This document shows positions 8,126-16,933 of a DNA stretch of 64,000 nucleotides, piece after piece. Positions within the stretch are counted from its first letter, which is position 1. Each line of letters opens with the position of its first letter. Under the pieces are notes generated by a model. That model had not been told where the DNA came from. It ran no database searches and saw nothing but the letters and a program-made list of their open reading frames with translations. Origin of the DNA: Nesterenkonia aurantiaca (lineage in GTDB: Bacteria > Actinomycetota > Actinomycetes > Actinomycetales > Micrococcaceae); assembly GCF_004364585.1 (NCBI RefSeq), contig NZ_SOAN01000007.1, forward strand, positions 152,177 to 216,176, read 5' to 3'. The translations under genes and the position numbers were made by a program.

Positions 8126-8895
8126 GTCAGGGTCCCCAGCTCTCTATAGTCACAGGTCACGGTGTCCCCGGGCTCCACCCACATCGGCCGGGTGAAGGAG
8201 CCGGCGAGGATCAGCTCGCCGGCCTGCAGGCTGTCGCCGTGGGAGGCGAGCTTGTTCGCGAGCCAGACCACGCCCATCGCGGGGTGGTTCAGCACCGCGG
8301 CGGCGACGCCGGACTCCTCGATGGTCTCGTTGCGGTAGAGCAGCGCGGAGACCCAGCGCAGATCCACCGCATCCGGGGCGACGGGGTTGCCGCCGTAGAC
8401 CATGGCGCCCATCGCCGCGTTGTCGCTGATGGTGTCCACGATGGTGCGCCCGGCCATCTCGATCCGACTGGAGAGGATCTCCAGCGCGGGGACCACGTAG
8501 TCCGTGGCATCCAGGACGTCGAAGACCGTGATCCCGGGGCCCTTCAGCGGCTTGCCGAGCTTGAAGGCGAGCTCGACCTCGATGCGGACGTTGGAGAAGC
8601 GGCCGTGCTCGATCACTGAGCCGTTCTCGAAGACCATATCGTCGAAGATCGCCCCGTAGTCGGGTTCGGTGATCCCGGTGGCCACCTGCATGACCTTGGA
8701 GGTGAGCCCGATCTTTCGGCCCACCATCCGGCGGCCCGAGGCGACGGCGCGGCGTCGCCATTCGTTCTGCACCGCGTAGGAGTCCTCGATGGTCATCTCG
8801 GGGTGGCGGGTGGTCAGCAGCGGGATCATGCTGCGCTGCGCCTCGGCCTCGGCGAGCTCATCGGCGATCGTGGTGATCTGTTCTGGGGTCAGCAT
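8110..8895 (-). CDS. hpaH: 2-oxo-hept-4-ene-1,7-dioate hydratase
   Basis: The 261-residue protein belongs to the hydratase/decarboxylase family. It aligns along its length with HpaH, with SYAVQNEW, GRKIGLTSKVMQ, IEVELAFKLGKPL, DTISDNAAMGAMVYGG and NHPAMGVVWLANKLA. It adds water to 2-oxo-hept-4-ene-1,7-dioate, giving the HpaI substrate, and needs Mg2+. I chose the ATG at 8895, where homology begins and a CGGAG ribosome binding site lies upstream. An ATG at 8928, overlapping the hpaD stop as ATGA, would add 11 residues and cannot be excluded. The gene sits between hpaD and hpaI. Confidence 0.92.
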   Translation of the reverse strand: MLTPEQITTIADELAEAEAQRSMIPLLTTRHPEMTIEDSYAVQNEWRRRAVASGRRMVGRKIGLTSKVMQVATGITEPDYGAIFDDMVFENGSVIEHGRFSNVRIEVELAFKLGKPLKGPGITVFDVLDATDYVVPALEILSSRIEMAGRTIVDTISDNAAMGAMVYGGNPVAPDAVDLRWVSALLYRNETIEESGVAAAVLNHPAMGVVWLANKLASHGDSLQAGELILAGSFTRPMWVEPGDTVTCDYRELGTLTCRFN

Positions 8896-8927
8896 TCTGT
8901 TCTCCGGATCATGGTCGCTCGAGGGCA

Positions 8928-10037
8928 TCAGAGCTGGTGGCCCAGCTTGTACTCGCCCTGTTTCCAGGACGGCATGGACTCCTCGTCCTCCTTGCGGGTA
9001 TAGGAGAACCCGTCGGCGCCGATGGTCACGTCCATCTCGGAGTTCTCGGTGCGCTCCACCGAGGGGACCGGACGACCGTGCAGGTCCAGCACGGTGGAGG
9101 CCTCGGTGTACCAGGATGGGACCACCGGGTTGCCCCACCAGTCGCGGCGCTGGTTGTCATGCACGTCCCAGGTGACCACCGGGTTGTCCGGGTCTCCGGT
9201 GTAGTAGTCCTGGGTGTAGATCTCGATCCGGTGCCCGTCGGGGTCACGGATGTAGAGGTAGAAGGCGTTGGAGACTCCGTGCCGGCCGGGACCGCGCTCG
9301 ATGTGGTCGGAGAGCCGCAGTGCCCCGAGCTTGTCGCAGATGGCGAGCACGTTGTGCTTCTCATGCGTCGCGAAGGCCACGTGGTGCATCCGAGGCCCGG
9401 CGCCGCCGGTCATCGCGGTGTCGTGCACCGTGGGCTTGCGCCGCATCCAGGCCGCGTAGGTGGTGCCGTGCTCGTCCTGGATGTCCTCGGTGACCCGGAA
9501 GCCGAGGTCCTCCATATAGGCCACGGCCTTGGGCACGTCCGGGGTGACCTGGTTGAAGTGATCCAGCCGGACCAGGGCGCCGGGCGTGTAGAGGTCGTAG
9601 CGCCACGCCAGGCGTTCCACATGCTCCACGTCGTGGAAGAACTCGTAGGGGAAGCCCAGCGGGTCCTGGACTCGGACGGAGTCTCCGATGCCGCGGGTGA
9701 AGCCTTCTTTGGCGCGGATGACCTCGCAGCCGAGCTCTCGGTAGAAGGCCTCGGCCTTGTCCAGGTCCTCCGGTGCACGGACCCGGTAGGAGAAGGCGGC
9801 GACGGCGGCCTGCTCGCCGCGGCGCAGCACCAGGTTGTGGTGGATGAACTCCTCCATGGAGCGCAGGTAGATCGCGTCCTCGTCCTCGGCGGTGACCGTG
9901 AGGTCCAGGACGTCGACATAGAAGTCCCGGGAGCGCTGCAGATCGGTCACGATCAGCTCCATATACGCGCAGCGCAGGATGTCCGGCGCCGGGGAGGCGG
10001 GGGTGGGGATCCGATCCTGGGTGGGGGTGTCAGTCAT
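8928..10037 (-). CDS. hpaD: 3,4-dihydroxyphenylacetate 2,3-dioxygenase (extradiol, vicinal-oxygen-chelate type)
   Basis: The 369-residue type I extradiol dioxygenase resembles Brevibacterium fuscum HPCD and Arthrobacter MndD. Metal ligands fall at His160 (RLDHFNQV), His219 (RMHHVAFA) and Glu272 (HRIEIYTQD), five more than HPCD numbering. The active-site acid/base His205 (PTVHDTA) and Tyr262 (FYLYIRD) are also in place. It opens the ring of homoprotocatechuate next to the diol to give 5-carboxymethyl-2-hydroxymuconate semialdehyde. The family uses Fe(II) or Mn(II), which sequence alone does not resolve. The N-terminal half is the non-catalytic duplicated module. A 147-base spacer separates it from hpaE. 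Confidence 0.95.
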   Translation of the reverse strand: MTDTPTQDRIPTPASPAPDILRCAYMELIVTDLQRSRDFYVDVLDLTVTAEDEDAIYLRSMEEFIHHNLVLRRGEQAAVAAFSYRVRAPEDLDKAEAFYRELGCEVIRAKEGFTRGIGDSVRVQDPLGFPYEFFHDVEHVERLAWRYDLYTPGALVRLDHFNQVTPDVPKAVAYMEDLGFRVTEDIQDEHGTTYAAWMRRKPTVHDTAMTGGAGPRMHHVAFATHEKHNVLAICDKLGALRLSDHIERGPGRHGVSNAFYLYIRDPDGHRIEIYTQDYYTGDPDNPVVTWDVHDNQRRDWWGNPVVPSWYTEASTVLDLHGRPVPSVERTENSEMDVTIGADGFSYTRKEDEESMPSWKQGEYKLGHQL

Positions 10038-10184
10038 CAGAAGCGTCCTTGCTCGATGGTGGAAGGTGTGGGGGTGTCGCGCTGCCGGGTGTGGCAGTGC
10101 GGCGAGGTGGGTCTTGTAGCAGGCCAGGGTGGCCGAGCGGGGTGGCGGGGCAGGCTTGCTGGCCGGGCCACCGGCTCAGTCGGC

Positions 10185-11690
10185 TCAGTCGGCCTTGCCG
10201 AAGACCGGGTTGTGGACCTCGCCGAGGTTGATGTGCACGGCCTGCTGGTCGGTGTAGAAGTCCAGCGATCGGTAGCCACCCTCGTGGCCCAGTCCGGAGG
10301 CCTTGACCCCGCCGAAGGGGGTGCGCAGGTCACGGACGTTGTTGGAGTTCAGCCAGACCATCCCGGCCTGGACCGACTGGGCGAAGTTGTGCGAGCGTTT
10401 GAGGTCATTGGTCCAGATATAGGCGGCCAGCCCGTACTTGGTGTTGTTGGCCAGCTCAAGCGCCTCCTCGTCGGAGTCGAAGGGGGTGATCGCCACGACC
10501 GGACCGAAGATCTCCTCCTGGAAGATCCGCGCCTCGGGCGCCACGTCGGCGAAGACCGTGGGGGCCACGAAGTTGCCGGTGGGGAAACCCTCAGGGCGGC
10601 CGCCGCCGGCGACCAGCCGGGCCTCCTGCTTGCCGATCTCGATGTAGCTCATGACCTTCTCGAAGTGCTCAGGGTGCACCAGCGCTCCGACCTCGGTGCC
10701 GGGCTCGTGCGGCAGCCCCACCTTGACCCGTTCGGCCTGGGCCGCGTAGCGCTCGAGAAACTCCTTGTAGATGCTGCGTTCCACCAGGATCCGGCTGCCC
10801 GCGGTGCAGCGCTCGCCGTTGAGCGAGAACACCCCGAAGACGGTGGCGTTGATGGCCGCCTCCAGATCCGCATCGGCGAAGACCACGGCGGGCGACTTCC
10901 CGCCGAGCTCCATGGAGAGCCCCTTCAGCGCCGGTGCCGCGTTGGCGAAGATGGTCTGCCCGGTGCTGGATTCTCCGGTGAAGGAGATCAGCGGCACGTC
11001 GGGGTGTTTCACCAGGGCATCGCCGGCCTGCTCACCGAGCCCGTTGACCAGGTTGAACACGCCCTTGGGCAGTCCTGCCTCGTTGAAGATCTCGGCCCAG
11101 AGGCTGGCGGAGAGCGGCGTGAACTCAGCGGGCTTGAGCACCACCGAGTTGCCCGCGGCAAGGGCTGGTGCCAGCTTCCAGCTCTCCAGCATGAATGGGG
11201 TGTTCCAGGGGGTGATCAGACCGGCCACCCCGATGGGCTTGCGGCTGACATAGTTGATCTGCCGACCCGGCACCTTATAGACGTCATCGGCCTGGGCGAC
11301 GATCAGATCGGCGAAGAAGCGGAAGTTCTCAGCGGCGCGTCTGGCCTGCCCCAGCGCCTGGGTGATGGGCAGCCCGGAGTCGAAGGACTCCAGCTCAGCG
11401 AGCCGGTCGCCGCGGGACTCGACGAGGTCCGCGATCCGGTGCAGCACCCGGGAGCGCTCCCTGGGCAGCGTCTCGCGCCAGGGTCCGGTCTCGAAGGCCC
11501 GGGCGGCAGCGGCGACGGCGAGGTCGACGTCGGCCTTCGTGCCGGCGGCGGCGCTGATGTAGACCTCATTGGTCACCGGGTTGAGCACCTCGAAGCTGCC
11601 GCCCTCGACCGAATCGAGGAGCTCGCCGTCGATGTAGTGCTGGATCCGATCCGGCAGATCAGCCGGAACGGGGCTCTGGTAGTCGTTCAT
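10185..11690 (-). CDS. hpaE: 5-carboxymethyl-2-hydroxymuconate-semialdehyde dehydrogenase
   Basis: The 501-residue aldehyde dehydrogenase matches HpaE, with Asn163 (TPWNTPFM), Glu261 (SMELGGKSP) and catalytic Cys295 (NGERCTAGSR). The block LNSNNVRDLRTPFGGVKASG is diagnostic of HpaE and related muconate-semialdehyde dehydrogenases. It oxidises the HpaD ring-fission product to 5-carboxymethyl-2-hydroxymuconate with NAD+. An AAGGAG ribosome binding site lies upstream. The gene is preceded, 15 bases away, by the GntR regulator. Confidence 0.93.
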   Translation of the reverse strand: MNDYQSPVPADLPDRIQHYIDGELLDSVEGGSFEVLNPVTNEVYISAAAGTKADVDLAVAAAARAFETGPWRETLPRERSRVLHRIADLVESRGDRLAELESFDSGLPITQALGQARRAAENFRFFADLIVAQADDVYKVPGRQINYVSRKPIGVAGLITPWNTPFMLESWKLAPALAAGNSVVLKPAEFTPLSASLWAEIFNEAGLPKGVFNLVNGLGEQAGDALVKHPDVPLISFTGESSTGQTIFANAAPALKGLSMELGGKSPAVVFADADLEAAINATVFGVFSLNGERCTAGSRILVERSIYKEFLERYAAQAERVKVGLPHEPGTEVGALVHPEHFEKVMSYIEIGKQEARLVAGGGRPEGFPTGNFVAPTVFADVAPEARIFQEEIFGPVVAITPFDSDEEALELANNTKYGLAAYIWTNDLKRSHNFAQSVQAGMVWLNSNNVRDLRTPFGGVKASGLGHEGGYRSLDFYTDQQAVHINLGEVHNPVFGKAD

Positions 11691-11705
11691 CTGTGGTGGG
11701 TCTCC

Positions 11706-12368
11706 TTAGGAAGAGGTGCGCTGCTGGCGGTAGGCCTCGACGGTGCGCCATTTGTGCTCGCGCACGGCCAGCTCGATCTCCAGCGGCTCGGCGTTCTCGC
11801 GGATGAGTCGCAGGATGTCGTCATGTTCCATCACCGAGCGGGGCGCCCGGTCAGGGACGAAGGCGAAGGTGGAGCTGCGCAGACCGGACATCCGGTTCCA
11901 ACCGCGGTCGGCGAGCTCTGAGATGTGCGGGTTGGGGCAGCGTTGGAAGAGCGCCCGGTGGAACTTCTCGTTGAGCGAGGTGAAGGCCACCGGGTCGAAG
12001 TCCTCCAGCATCGCGCGCATGGAATCGTTGATCGCCTGGGCCCGGGCGAGGTCGGCCTCAGTCATCAGCGGCAGCGCCAGTGCGGTGGCGGCTCCTTCGA
12101 GCACGCCGAGGGTCTGCATGGTGTCGATGTATTCGTCCTGGTTCACCATCGCGACCCGGGCCCCGACGTTGCGCTCGAACTCGATCAGCCCTTCGGCCTC
12201 GAGCCGGCGCACCGCCTCGCGGACCGGGACCACGCTGATGCCCAGCTCCTTGGCGATGGCGCCCAGCACCAGCCGGTAGCCGGGGTTGAACTCACGGCCG
12301 ATGATGCGCTCGCGGATCCAGTCGTAGGTCAGCTCGGACTTGCTGATCCGCTCGTCGATGCGGATCAC
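11706..12368 (-). CDS. GntR-family (FadR/FCD type) regulator of the hpa operon
   Basis: The 220-residue protein has an N-terminal winged helix-turn-helix, with LGISVVPVREAVRRLEAEGLIEF near residues 44-66. A C-terminal helical FCD ligand-binding domain follows, with the metal-site pattern of Asp and His residues in SLNEKFHRALF and VMEHDDILRLI. FCD regulators usually repress catabolic operons until a carboxylic acid binds. It starts at GTG, overlapping the stop of the FAH-RraA gene (GTGA), so it is the second gene of the operon it probably controls. The effector may be homoprotocatechuate or a ring-fission product; this is an inference. Confidence 0.88.
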   Translation of the reverse strand: MIRIDERISKSELTYDWIRERIIGREFNPGYRLVLGAIAKELGISVVPVREAVRRLEAEGLIEFERNVGARVAMVNQDEYIDTMQTLGVLEGAATALALPLMTEADLARAQAINDSMRAMLEDFDPVAFTSLNEKFHRALFQRCPNPHISELADRGWNRMSGLRSSTFAFVPDRAPRSVMEHDDILRLIRENAEPLEIELAVREHKWRTVEAYRQQRTSS

Positions 12369-13852
12369 GGACCTTCCCCCGCTTCGACGGGCGCCTCAGC
12401 GCCGGGGCGCCCCTGCTCCTCCTCGTAGCGGGCCCGCCAGGTCGAGTTCATCGGGAACAGCCCGTCCACCGGGTGTCCGGCCCTGACCTGCTCCGCGACC
12501 CAGGCGTCCTCGGTCTCCTTGACCAGCGCCGCCTGGGCCACCTCCGCGGCGATCGCCGCGGGAAGCACGATCACGCCGTCGTCGTCTCCGACGATGACGT
12601 CCCCGGGCTGGACGGTCGCCCCGCCGCAGGCCACGGTGAGGTCCGCGTCCCAGGGCACGTGCTTGCGGCCCAGCACCGCTGGGTGCGGGCCCTGACTGAA
12701 CACCGGGAGACCGATCTCGGCCACGGTGGAGTAGTCGCGCACCCCTCCGTCGGTCACGACGCCGGCCGCACCGCGGTGCAGCGCGCGCAGCGCCAGGATG
12801 TCACCGAGGGTGCCGGAGCCGCGCTCGCCGCGGGCCTCGATCACGATGACCTCGCCTGGGCCCACGGAGTCGAACACCTGTTTCTGAGCGTTGAAGCCGC
12901 CGCCGTGGGCGGAGAAGAGGTCCTCGCGGTGGGGCAGGAAGCGCAGGGTCCGCGCGGTGCCGATGAGCGTGGCGCCGGGCCGGGTGGCGCGCACGCCATC
13001 GATGGTGACGTTGTTGTAGCCGCGTCGGCGCATCTCCTGTGAGAGCGCAGCGACCGGCACCTGCTCCAGCACGGCGCGCAGCTCGGGATCCACCCCGGAA
13101 GCCTGCTTCGGCGGCAGCCCGGCGGCCTCGCGAGAGCCCCAGGCCTCTTCGCGCTGGGTGTCATCCACCGTGGGCAGCGATCCCAGTGCGGGATCGAACT
13201 CTGCCGGAACCTCGGTGACCGGACTGATCAGCCGGCCGCTGGTGAGCCCGCCGGCTGCGTCCACCTCGACCTCGATGGTGTCCCCCGGTTCCGCCACGGA
13301 GGCGCCGGCCGGGGTGCCGGTGAGGATGATGTCCCCGGGCTGCAGGGTCAGGTGCTGGGAGAGGTCGGCGATGAGCTGGGTCAGCGGGAAGATCATCGAG
13401 CCGCTGGTGCCGTCCTGCACCAGGTGGCCGTTCTTCCAGGTGCGCAGGCGCAGCTGGGTCGGGTCCACTGCGGCGGCGTCGATGAGCTCCGGGCCGACCG
13501 TGGTGTAGCCGTCGCGCCCCTTGTTGCGCACGTTGGAGCCCTTGTCGGCGGCGCGCAGATCGTAGAGGCCCCAGTCATTGGCCGCGGTGACCGCCCGAAC
13601 GTGGGCCCAGGCTTGATCGGCGGTGACCTGCCGCGCCGTGGTGCCGATGATCAGCGCGATCTCGCCCTCGAAGGCCAGCAGCTCGGTCCCGCCCGGGCGC
13701 TGCACCGGCTCCCCGGAGACGCCCAGCGAGCTGGTCGGCTTGAAGAAATAGGACGGGGTGGCGGGACGTCGGCCCCGTTCCGCGGCACGAGACTCGTAGC
13801 TGATGTGGACGGCGACGATCTTGCCCGGTGTGCCCAGCTCTTGTGCGCTCAT
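12365..13852 (-). CDS. FAH-RraA fusion, HpaG-like isomerase/decarboxylase candidate
   Basis: The 495-residue protein has two domains. Residues about 10-240 form a fumarylacetoacetate hydrolase fold (FEGEIALIIGTTARQV, ANDWGLYDLR, GDIILTGTPAGAS). Residues about 255-480 form an RraA/HMG-aldolase fold (RRRGYNNVTIDG, GDILALRALHRGAAGVVTDG, VRDYSTV). The RraA half keeps an exact Asp-x20-Arg-Asp spacing, the signature of catalytic HMG/CHA aldolases that also decarboxylate oxaloacetate. E. coli HpaG has two FAH domains that isomerise 5-carboxymethyl-2-hydroxymuconate and decarboxylate the product; here one FAH unit appears replaced by RraA. No separate HpaF is seen. The start at 13852 has an AGGAGGAG ribosome binding site. 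It is the first gene of the operon. Confidence 0.85.
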   Translation of the reverse strand: MSAQELGTPGKIVAVHISYESRAAERGRRPATPSYFFKPTSSLGVSGEPVQRPGGTELLAFEGEIALIIGTTARQVTADQAWAHVRAVTAANDWGLYDLRAADKGSNVRNKGRDGYTTVGPELIDAAAVDPTQLRLRTWKNGHLVQDGTSGSMIFPLTQLIADLSQHLTLQPGDIILTGTPAGASVAEPGDTIEVEVDAAGGLTSGRLISPVTEVPAEFDPALGSLPTVDDTQREEAWGSREAAGLPPKQASGVDPELRAVLEQVPVAALSQEMRRRGYNNVTIDGVRATRPGATLIGTARTLRFLPHREDLFSAHGGGFNAQKQVFDSVGPGEVIVIEARGERGSGTLGDILALRALHRGAAGVVTDGGVRDYSTVAEIGLPVFSQGPHPAVLGRKHVPWDADLTVACGGATVQPGDVIVGDDDGVIVLPAAIAAEVAQAALVKETEDAWVAEQVRAGHPVDGLFPMNSTWRARYEEEQGRPGAEAPVEAGEGP

Positions 13853-13903
13853 AGGATCTCCTCCTCGAACCGTCCCGGATCCTTCCGGCGGATGATATTC
13901 CAG

Positions 13904-13933
13904 ATCGTATACGGTATGTGATGCGGCGCACAA
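13904..13933 (-). promoter_or_regulatory. Candidate hpa promoter with overlapping GntR operator
   Basis: On the minus strand a TTGTGC -35 (13928-13933) and TACGAT -10 (13904-13909) are spaced by 18 bases, upstream of the FAH-RraA gene. The perfect palindrome CGTATACG (13906-13913) overlaps the -10 and fits the GTnnAC core of FadR-type GntR sites. Repression by promoter blocking is the inferred mode. Confidence 0.45.
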
Positions 13934-14122
13934 GCTTCTGCGTGGAATCTCTTGTTCCTGTCATCGAGTGTGCAATCTGCGCAGGTTCTTCCGCCGAAAT
14001 CACCCGGAACGGTGGTCGAACTGCACCATCGATGCGGCAGGGCGACACGGCGGGGCGGCAGGGTGACGGGGCGACAGGGCGGCGACGGGCGTGGCGGAGC
14101 GGACCGGCTTGGCAAGACCAGC

Positions 14123-15604
14123 TCAGCCGATGTTCGCCTGGCGGACCCCCTCATAGATCTCAGGGCGCCTCACCCGCAGATACTGGGCCCAGAGCAGCCC
14201 GACCACACCGGATCCCACGATCACACCGGGCAGGATGAACACGAGCGCCGGGGAGCTGGAGGAATCGATCATCACCTCGAAGTTGAACATGATGAGCACC
14301 GCGATGATGCCCAGTCCGATGGCCGCCAACAGCGGAGCAATGGTGCGCACGAAGAGCGGATGCTGCTCGGGATCTCGGTTGAAATAGCGCAACACCGCCA
14401 CCGAGGTGATGCACAGCAGCAGCACCAGACCGAATCCCGCGGCATTGGTCAGCCAGGGGAACATGGTCAGCACCGGAAACAGCGGACCCAGCTCCGATCC
14501 GGCCCCGGCGATCGCGAAGATCAGGATGAACCCGAGCCCGAGTCCGCTCTGCACCAGAGAACCGACCACCGGCGCACCGCTGCGTGCACCGGTGTGCGCC
14601 AGAACTCCGGGCAGCACCCGGGCGCGGCCCATGGAGAAGAAGTACCGGGCGGCGGCATTGTGGAAGGCCACAAGTGCCGCCATGATGCTGGTCAGGAAGA
14701 GCACCGCGGCAAGATCGACCAGCAGGGCCGGGAGCCTGCCCTCGAGGAAGACGAAGACCAGGTCCGGACCCCACTCCTGGGCCTGCGCCACGATCTGGGA
14801 GGGGCCGAGGCCGATGGCCAGCGCCCAGGAGGATGCTGCATAGAACACCGCGATGATCCCGACGGCGATATAGGTGGCACGAGCCACGGACCGTTCCGGG
14901 TTCTTCGCCTCCTCGGAGTAGATCGCTCCGGACTCGAAGCCCATGAATGCCGCCATGCCGAACGCGAGCAGCGCTCCCAGGCTTCCGTTCATCCAGTTCT
15001 GCGCAAGCAGCGGGGCCGCGGTCACCCCCTCGGGAGCCGAGGAGAGCGAGAGCAGACTCACGACGATCACGACGAGGAACTCCAGAAGCACGATCACCGC
15101 GAGCACCTTCGCGGAGAGGTCGATGCGGTTCACGCCCAGCCAGGCCACCAGCAGCCATCCGGCCAGAGCACAGATCCACCAGGCGATCGTGACGCCGAAG
15201 AGGCCCTCGATGAGGGAGGACGCGGTGAACCCGAAGACGCCGTAGATGCCGATCTGCATCGCGTTATAGGTCATCAGCGCCAGGAACGCGGTGCCGATGC
15301 CGGGCCGGGTGCCGAGACCCGAAGCCACATAGGCATAGAAGGCACCGGCATTCTGCACATAGGTGCTCATCCGACCGTAGCCCACGGCGAAGAGACCGAG
15401 GATCACGCCCAGCAGCAGGTACCCCACAGGCACGCCGGACTGCGCCGTGATCGCGAAACTGGTGGTGGCGCCGCCGGCCAGAACCGTCAGCGGCGCGGAA
15501 GCGGCGATGATCAGGAACACCAGGGCAGGAACGCCGAGCGTGCGTCGCGCCAGTGCGGTGTCCGCCACCGCCGCGGGCCGGGTTGAGGCAGAGTGCTCAG
15601 TCAT
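14123..15604 (-). CDS. APC-superfamily amino acid/amine permease
   Basis: The 493-residue integral membrane protein has about 12-14 hydrophobic helices and the APC signature near its start (FLIIAASAPLTVLAGGATTS), followed by YGRMSTYVQNAGAFYAYVASG. It would import amino acids or amines by proton or sodium symport. It sits between the amine-oxidase regulators and the hpa operon, so uptake of tyramine, phenylethylamine or a similar amine is the natural guess. I start it at 15604 (MTEHSAS), where GGAG lies upstream; 15616 is an alternative four residues earlier. A palindromic operator lies about 240 bases upstream, in the gap shared with the divergent AraC gene. Confidence 0.85.
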   Translation of the reverse strand: MTEHSASTRPAAVADTALARRTLGVPALVFLIIAASAPLTVLAGGATTSFAITAQSGVPVGYLLLGVILGLFAVGYGRMSTYVQNAGAFYAYVASGLGTRPGIGTAFLALMTYNAMQIGIYGVFGFTASSLIEGLFGVTIAWWICALAGWLLVAWLGVNRIDLSAKVLAVIVLLEFLVVIVVSLLSLSSAPEGVTAAPLLAQNWMNGSLGALLAFGMAAFMGFESGAIYSEEAKNPERSVARATYIAVGIIAVFYAASSWALAIGLGPSQIVAQAQEWGPDLVFVFLEGRLPALLVDLAAVLFLTSIMAALVAFHNAAARYFFSMGRARVLPGVLAHTGARSGAPVVGSLVQSGLGLGFILIFAIAGAGSELGPLFPVLTMFPWLTNAAGFGLVLLLCITSVAVLRYFNRDPEQHPLFVRTIAPLLAAIGLGIIAVLIMFNFEVMIDSSSSPALVFILPGVIVGSGVVGLLWAQYLRVRRPEIYEGVRQANIG

Positions 15605-15844
15605 CAGGTGCTCCATCTCTTCGCAGGTGCCGGCCGGGTGCAGCTGCCGGTGCTTCGAAGTATCCCGAGACGCGGACGGATGAATCTTGCACCACGGTGC
15701 ACAGGCCTTGCGGATCAAGGCTGAGACCTCCAGGCACGCCTCGTTTGCCCGGGTGTCCCGACCCACCCTTTACATTGCCTGTGAGCACTGTCACACTCAG
15801 AAGTCACCCAGGTTCACGTGTTTGAAATCCCTCTGTCATCGATT

Positions 15845-15860
15845 TTGAGCACGCGCTCAA
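15845..15860. promoter_or_regulatory. Palindromic operator, copy 1 (TTGAGC-N4-GCTCAA)
   Basis: TTGAGCACGCGCTCAA lies between the divergent permease and AraC genes. A copy differing at two central bases lies at 19625-19640, between the amine oxidase and the next operon. The form suits a TetR-family dimer, and a TetR gene lies between the two sites. The regulator assignment is an inference. Confidence 0.6.
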
Positions 15861-15907
15861 TAACCTGGGATGGACCCCTGCACTGCGGCCACTGCACAGG
15901 AGAGACG

Positions 15908-16906
15908 ATGCCCACCACCCACGCCACGAGTGCGGACCTCGAACGGCCCTCGCCCGAGCTCTCCCCTCCGACCACCGACCTCGCCACCTGGCGCGAGGCC
16001 ATCGCCGCCGCCGTCGTCCCGCTCGACATCCAGGCAAAACCGGGCACCACCTTTGCCGGGCGCATCCGCAGCTCCTGCGTGGACGGCGTGGGCGTCTATG
16101 AGCTGCTCACCACCGCCCACAGCGTGCGGCGCACCCCGAGCCTGATCTCCAAGCACGACCCCAGGTTCTACAAGCTCAGTCTGCAGCTCTCCGGACGGGG
16201 CATTCTGGAGCAGGACGGCCGCCGCGCCGACCTGGGTCCCGGGGATCTGGCCATCTATGACACCCACCGGCCCTATGCCCTGCACTTCCCCGAGCCCAGC
16301 CGGACCATGGTGATGGTGATCCCTCGCGAGCCGGTGGACCTCACCGCAGAACAGATCGCAGGGGTCACCGCCACCTGCTTCTCCCACGACCGCGGATTCG
16401 GACGAATGGTCAACCCGTTCTTCGTCGAGCTCTGCAACAGCATCGAGCAGCTGCCAGGGGCCTATGGCGCTCGGCTGGTCCATTCTGCACTGGACCTGAT
16501 GGTGACCATGCTGGCCCAGGAGCTCGACAGCCGCCGCGAGGAACCCAGCTCCATCACCGGCAGCCTCCACCGGGAGATCCGCGAGTACATCCTGAACCAC
16601 CTGAGCGATGAGACGATGACCCCGGCCTCTATCGCCGCCGCGCATTTCGTCTCGCTGCGCTACCTCTACACGATCTTCTCGGGGCAGGGCGACACGATCT
16701 CCGCCTGGATCCGTGCCCGTCGGCTGGAGCATATCCGCCGGGACCTGCTCGACCCGCTCCACGCGCAGCGCACCGTCTCATGCCTCGCCGGCCGCTGGGG
16801 CCTCCATGACGCCGCGCACTTCTCCCGGCTGTTCAAGGCCGAGTACGGCGAGTCCCCGAGCGTGTACCGCCGGCAGCGTCTGGTCGGGGGGTCGCGGGCC
16901 GCCTGA
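15908..16906 (+). CDS. AraC-family regulator, FeaR-like
   Basis: The 332-residue protein has an N-terminal AraC-binding-like (cupin) domain (LSLQLSGRGILEQDGR, GDLAIYDTHRPYALHFPEP). Two C-terminal helix-turn-helix units of the AraC class follow (IAAAHFVSLRYLYTIF and CLAGRWGLHDAAHFSRLFKAEYGESPS). This layout matches FeaR, the activator of the E. coli tyramine oxidase and phenylacetaldehyde dehydrogenase genes. The start at 15908 has AGGAG upstream; an in-frame ATG at 15818 would overlap the operator. Next to an amine oxidase, an aldehyde dehydrogenase and a permease, an activator role responding to aromatic amines is likely. Confidence 0.85.
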   Translation: MPTTHATSADLERPSPELSPPTTDLATWREAIAAAVVPLDIQAKPGTTFAGRIRSSCVDGVGVYELLTTAHSVRRTPSLISKHDPRFYKLSLQLSGRGILEQDGRRADLGPGDLAIYDTHRPYALHFPEPSRTMVMVIPREPVDLTAEQIAGVTATCFSHDRGFGRMVNPFFVELCNSIEQLPGAYGARLVHSALDLMVTMLAQELDSRREEPSSITGSLHREIREYILNHLSDETMTPASIAAAHFVSLRYLYTIFSGQGDTISAWIRARRLEHIRRDLLDPLHAQRTVSCLAGRWGLHDAAHFSRLFKAEYGESPSVYRRQRLVGGSRAA

Positions 16907-16933
16907 GCTCGCGTGATGCGGGAGAATCGGCTC

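Noticed and set aside
10172..10189. Tandem CGGCTCAGT repeat at the end of hpaE
   Set aside because: Only two nine-base units, partly inside the coding end; too short to claim a functional repeat.
8937..11921. A 994-codon open frame on the plus strand opposite hpaD and hpaE
   Set aside because: It is antisense to two genes with complete catalytic motifs, has low-complexity Gly/Val/His-rich composition and no family match. Long antisense frames are expected at this GC content.
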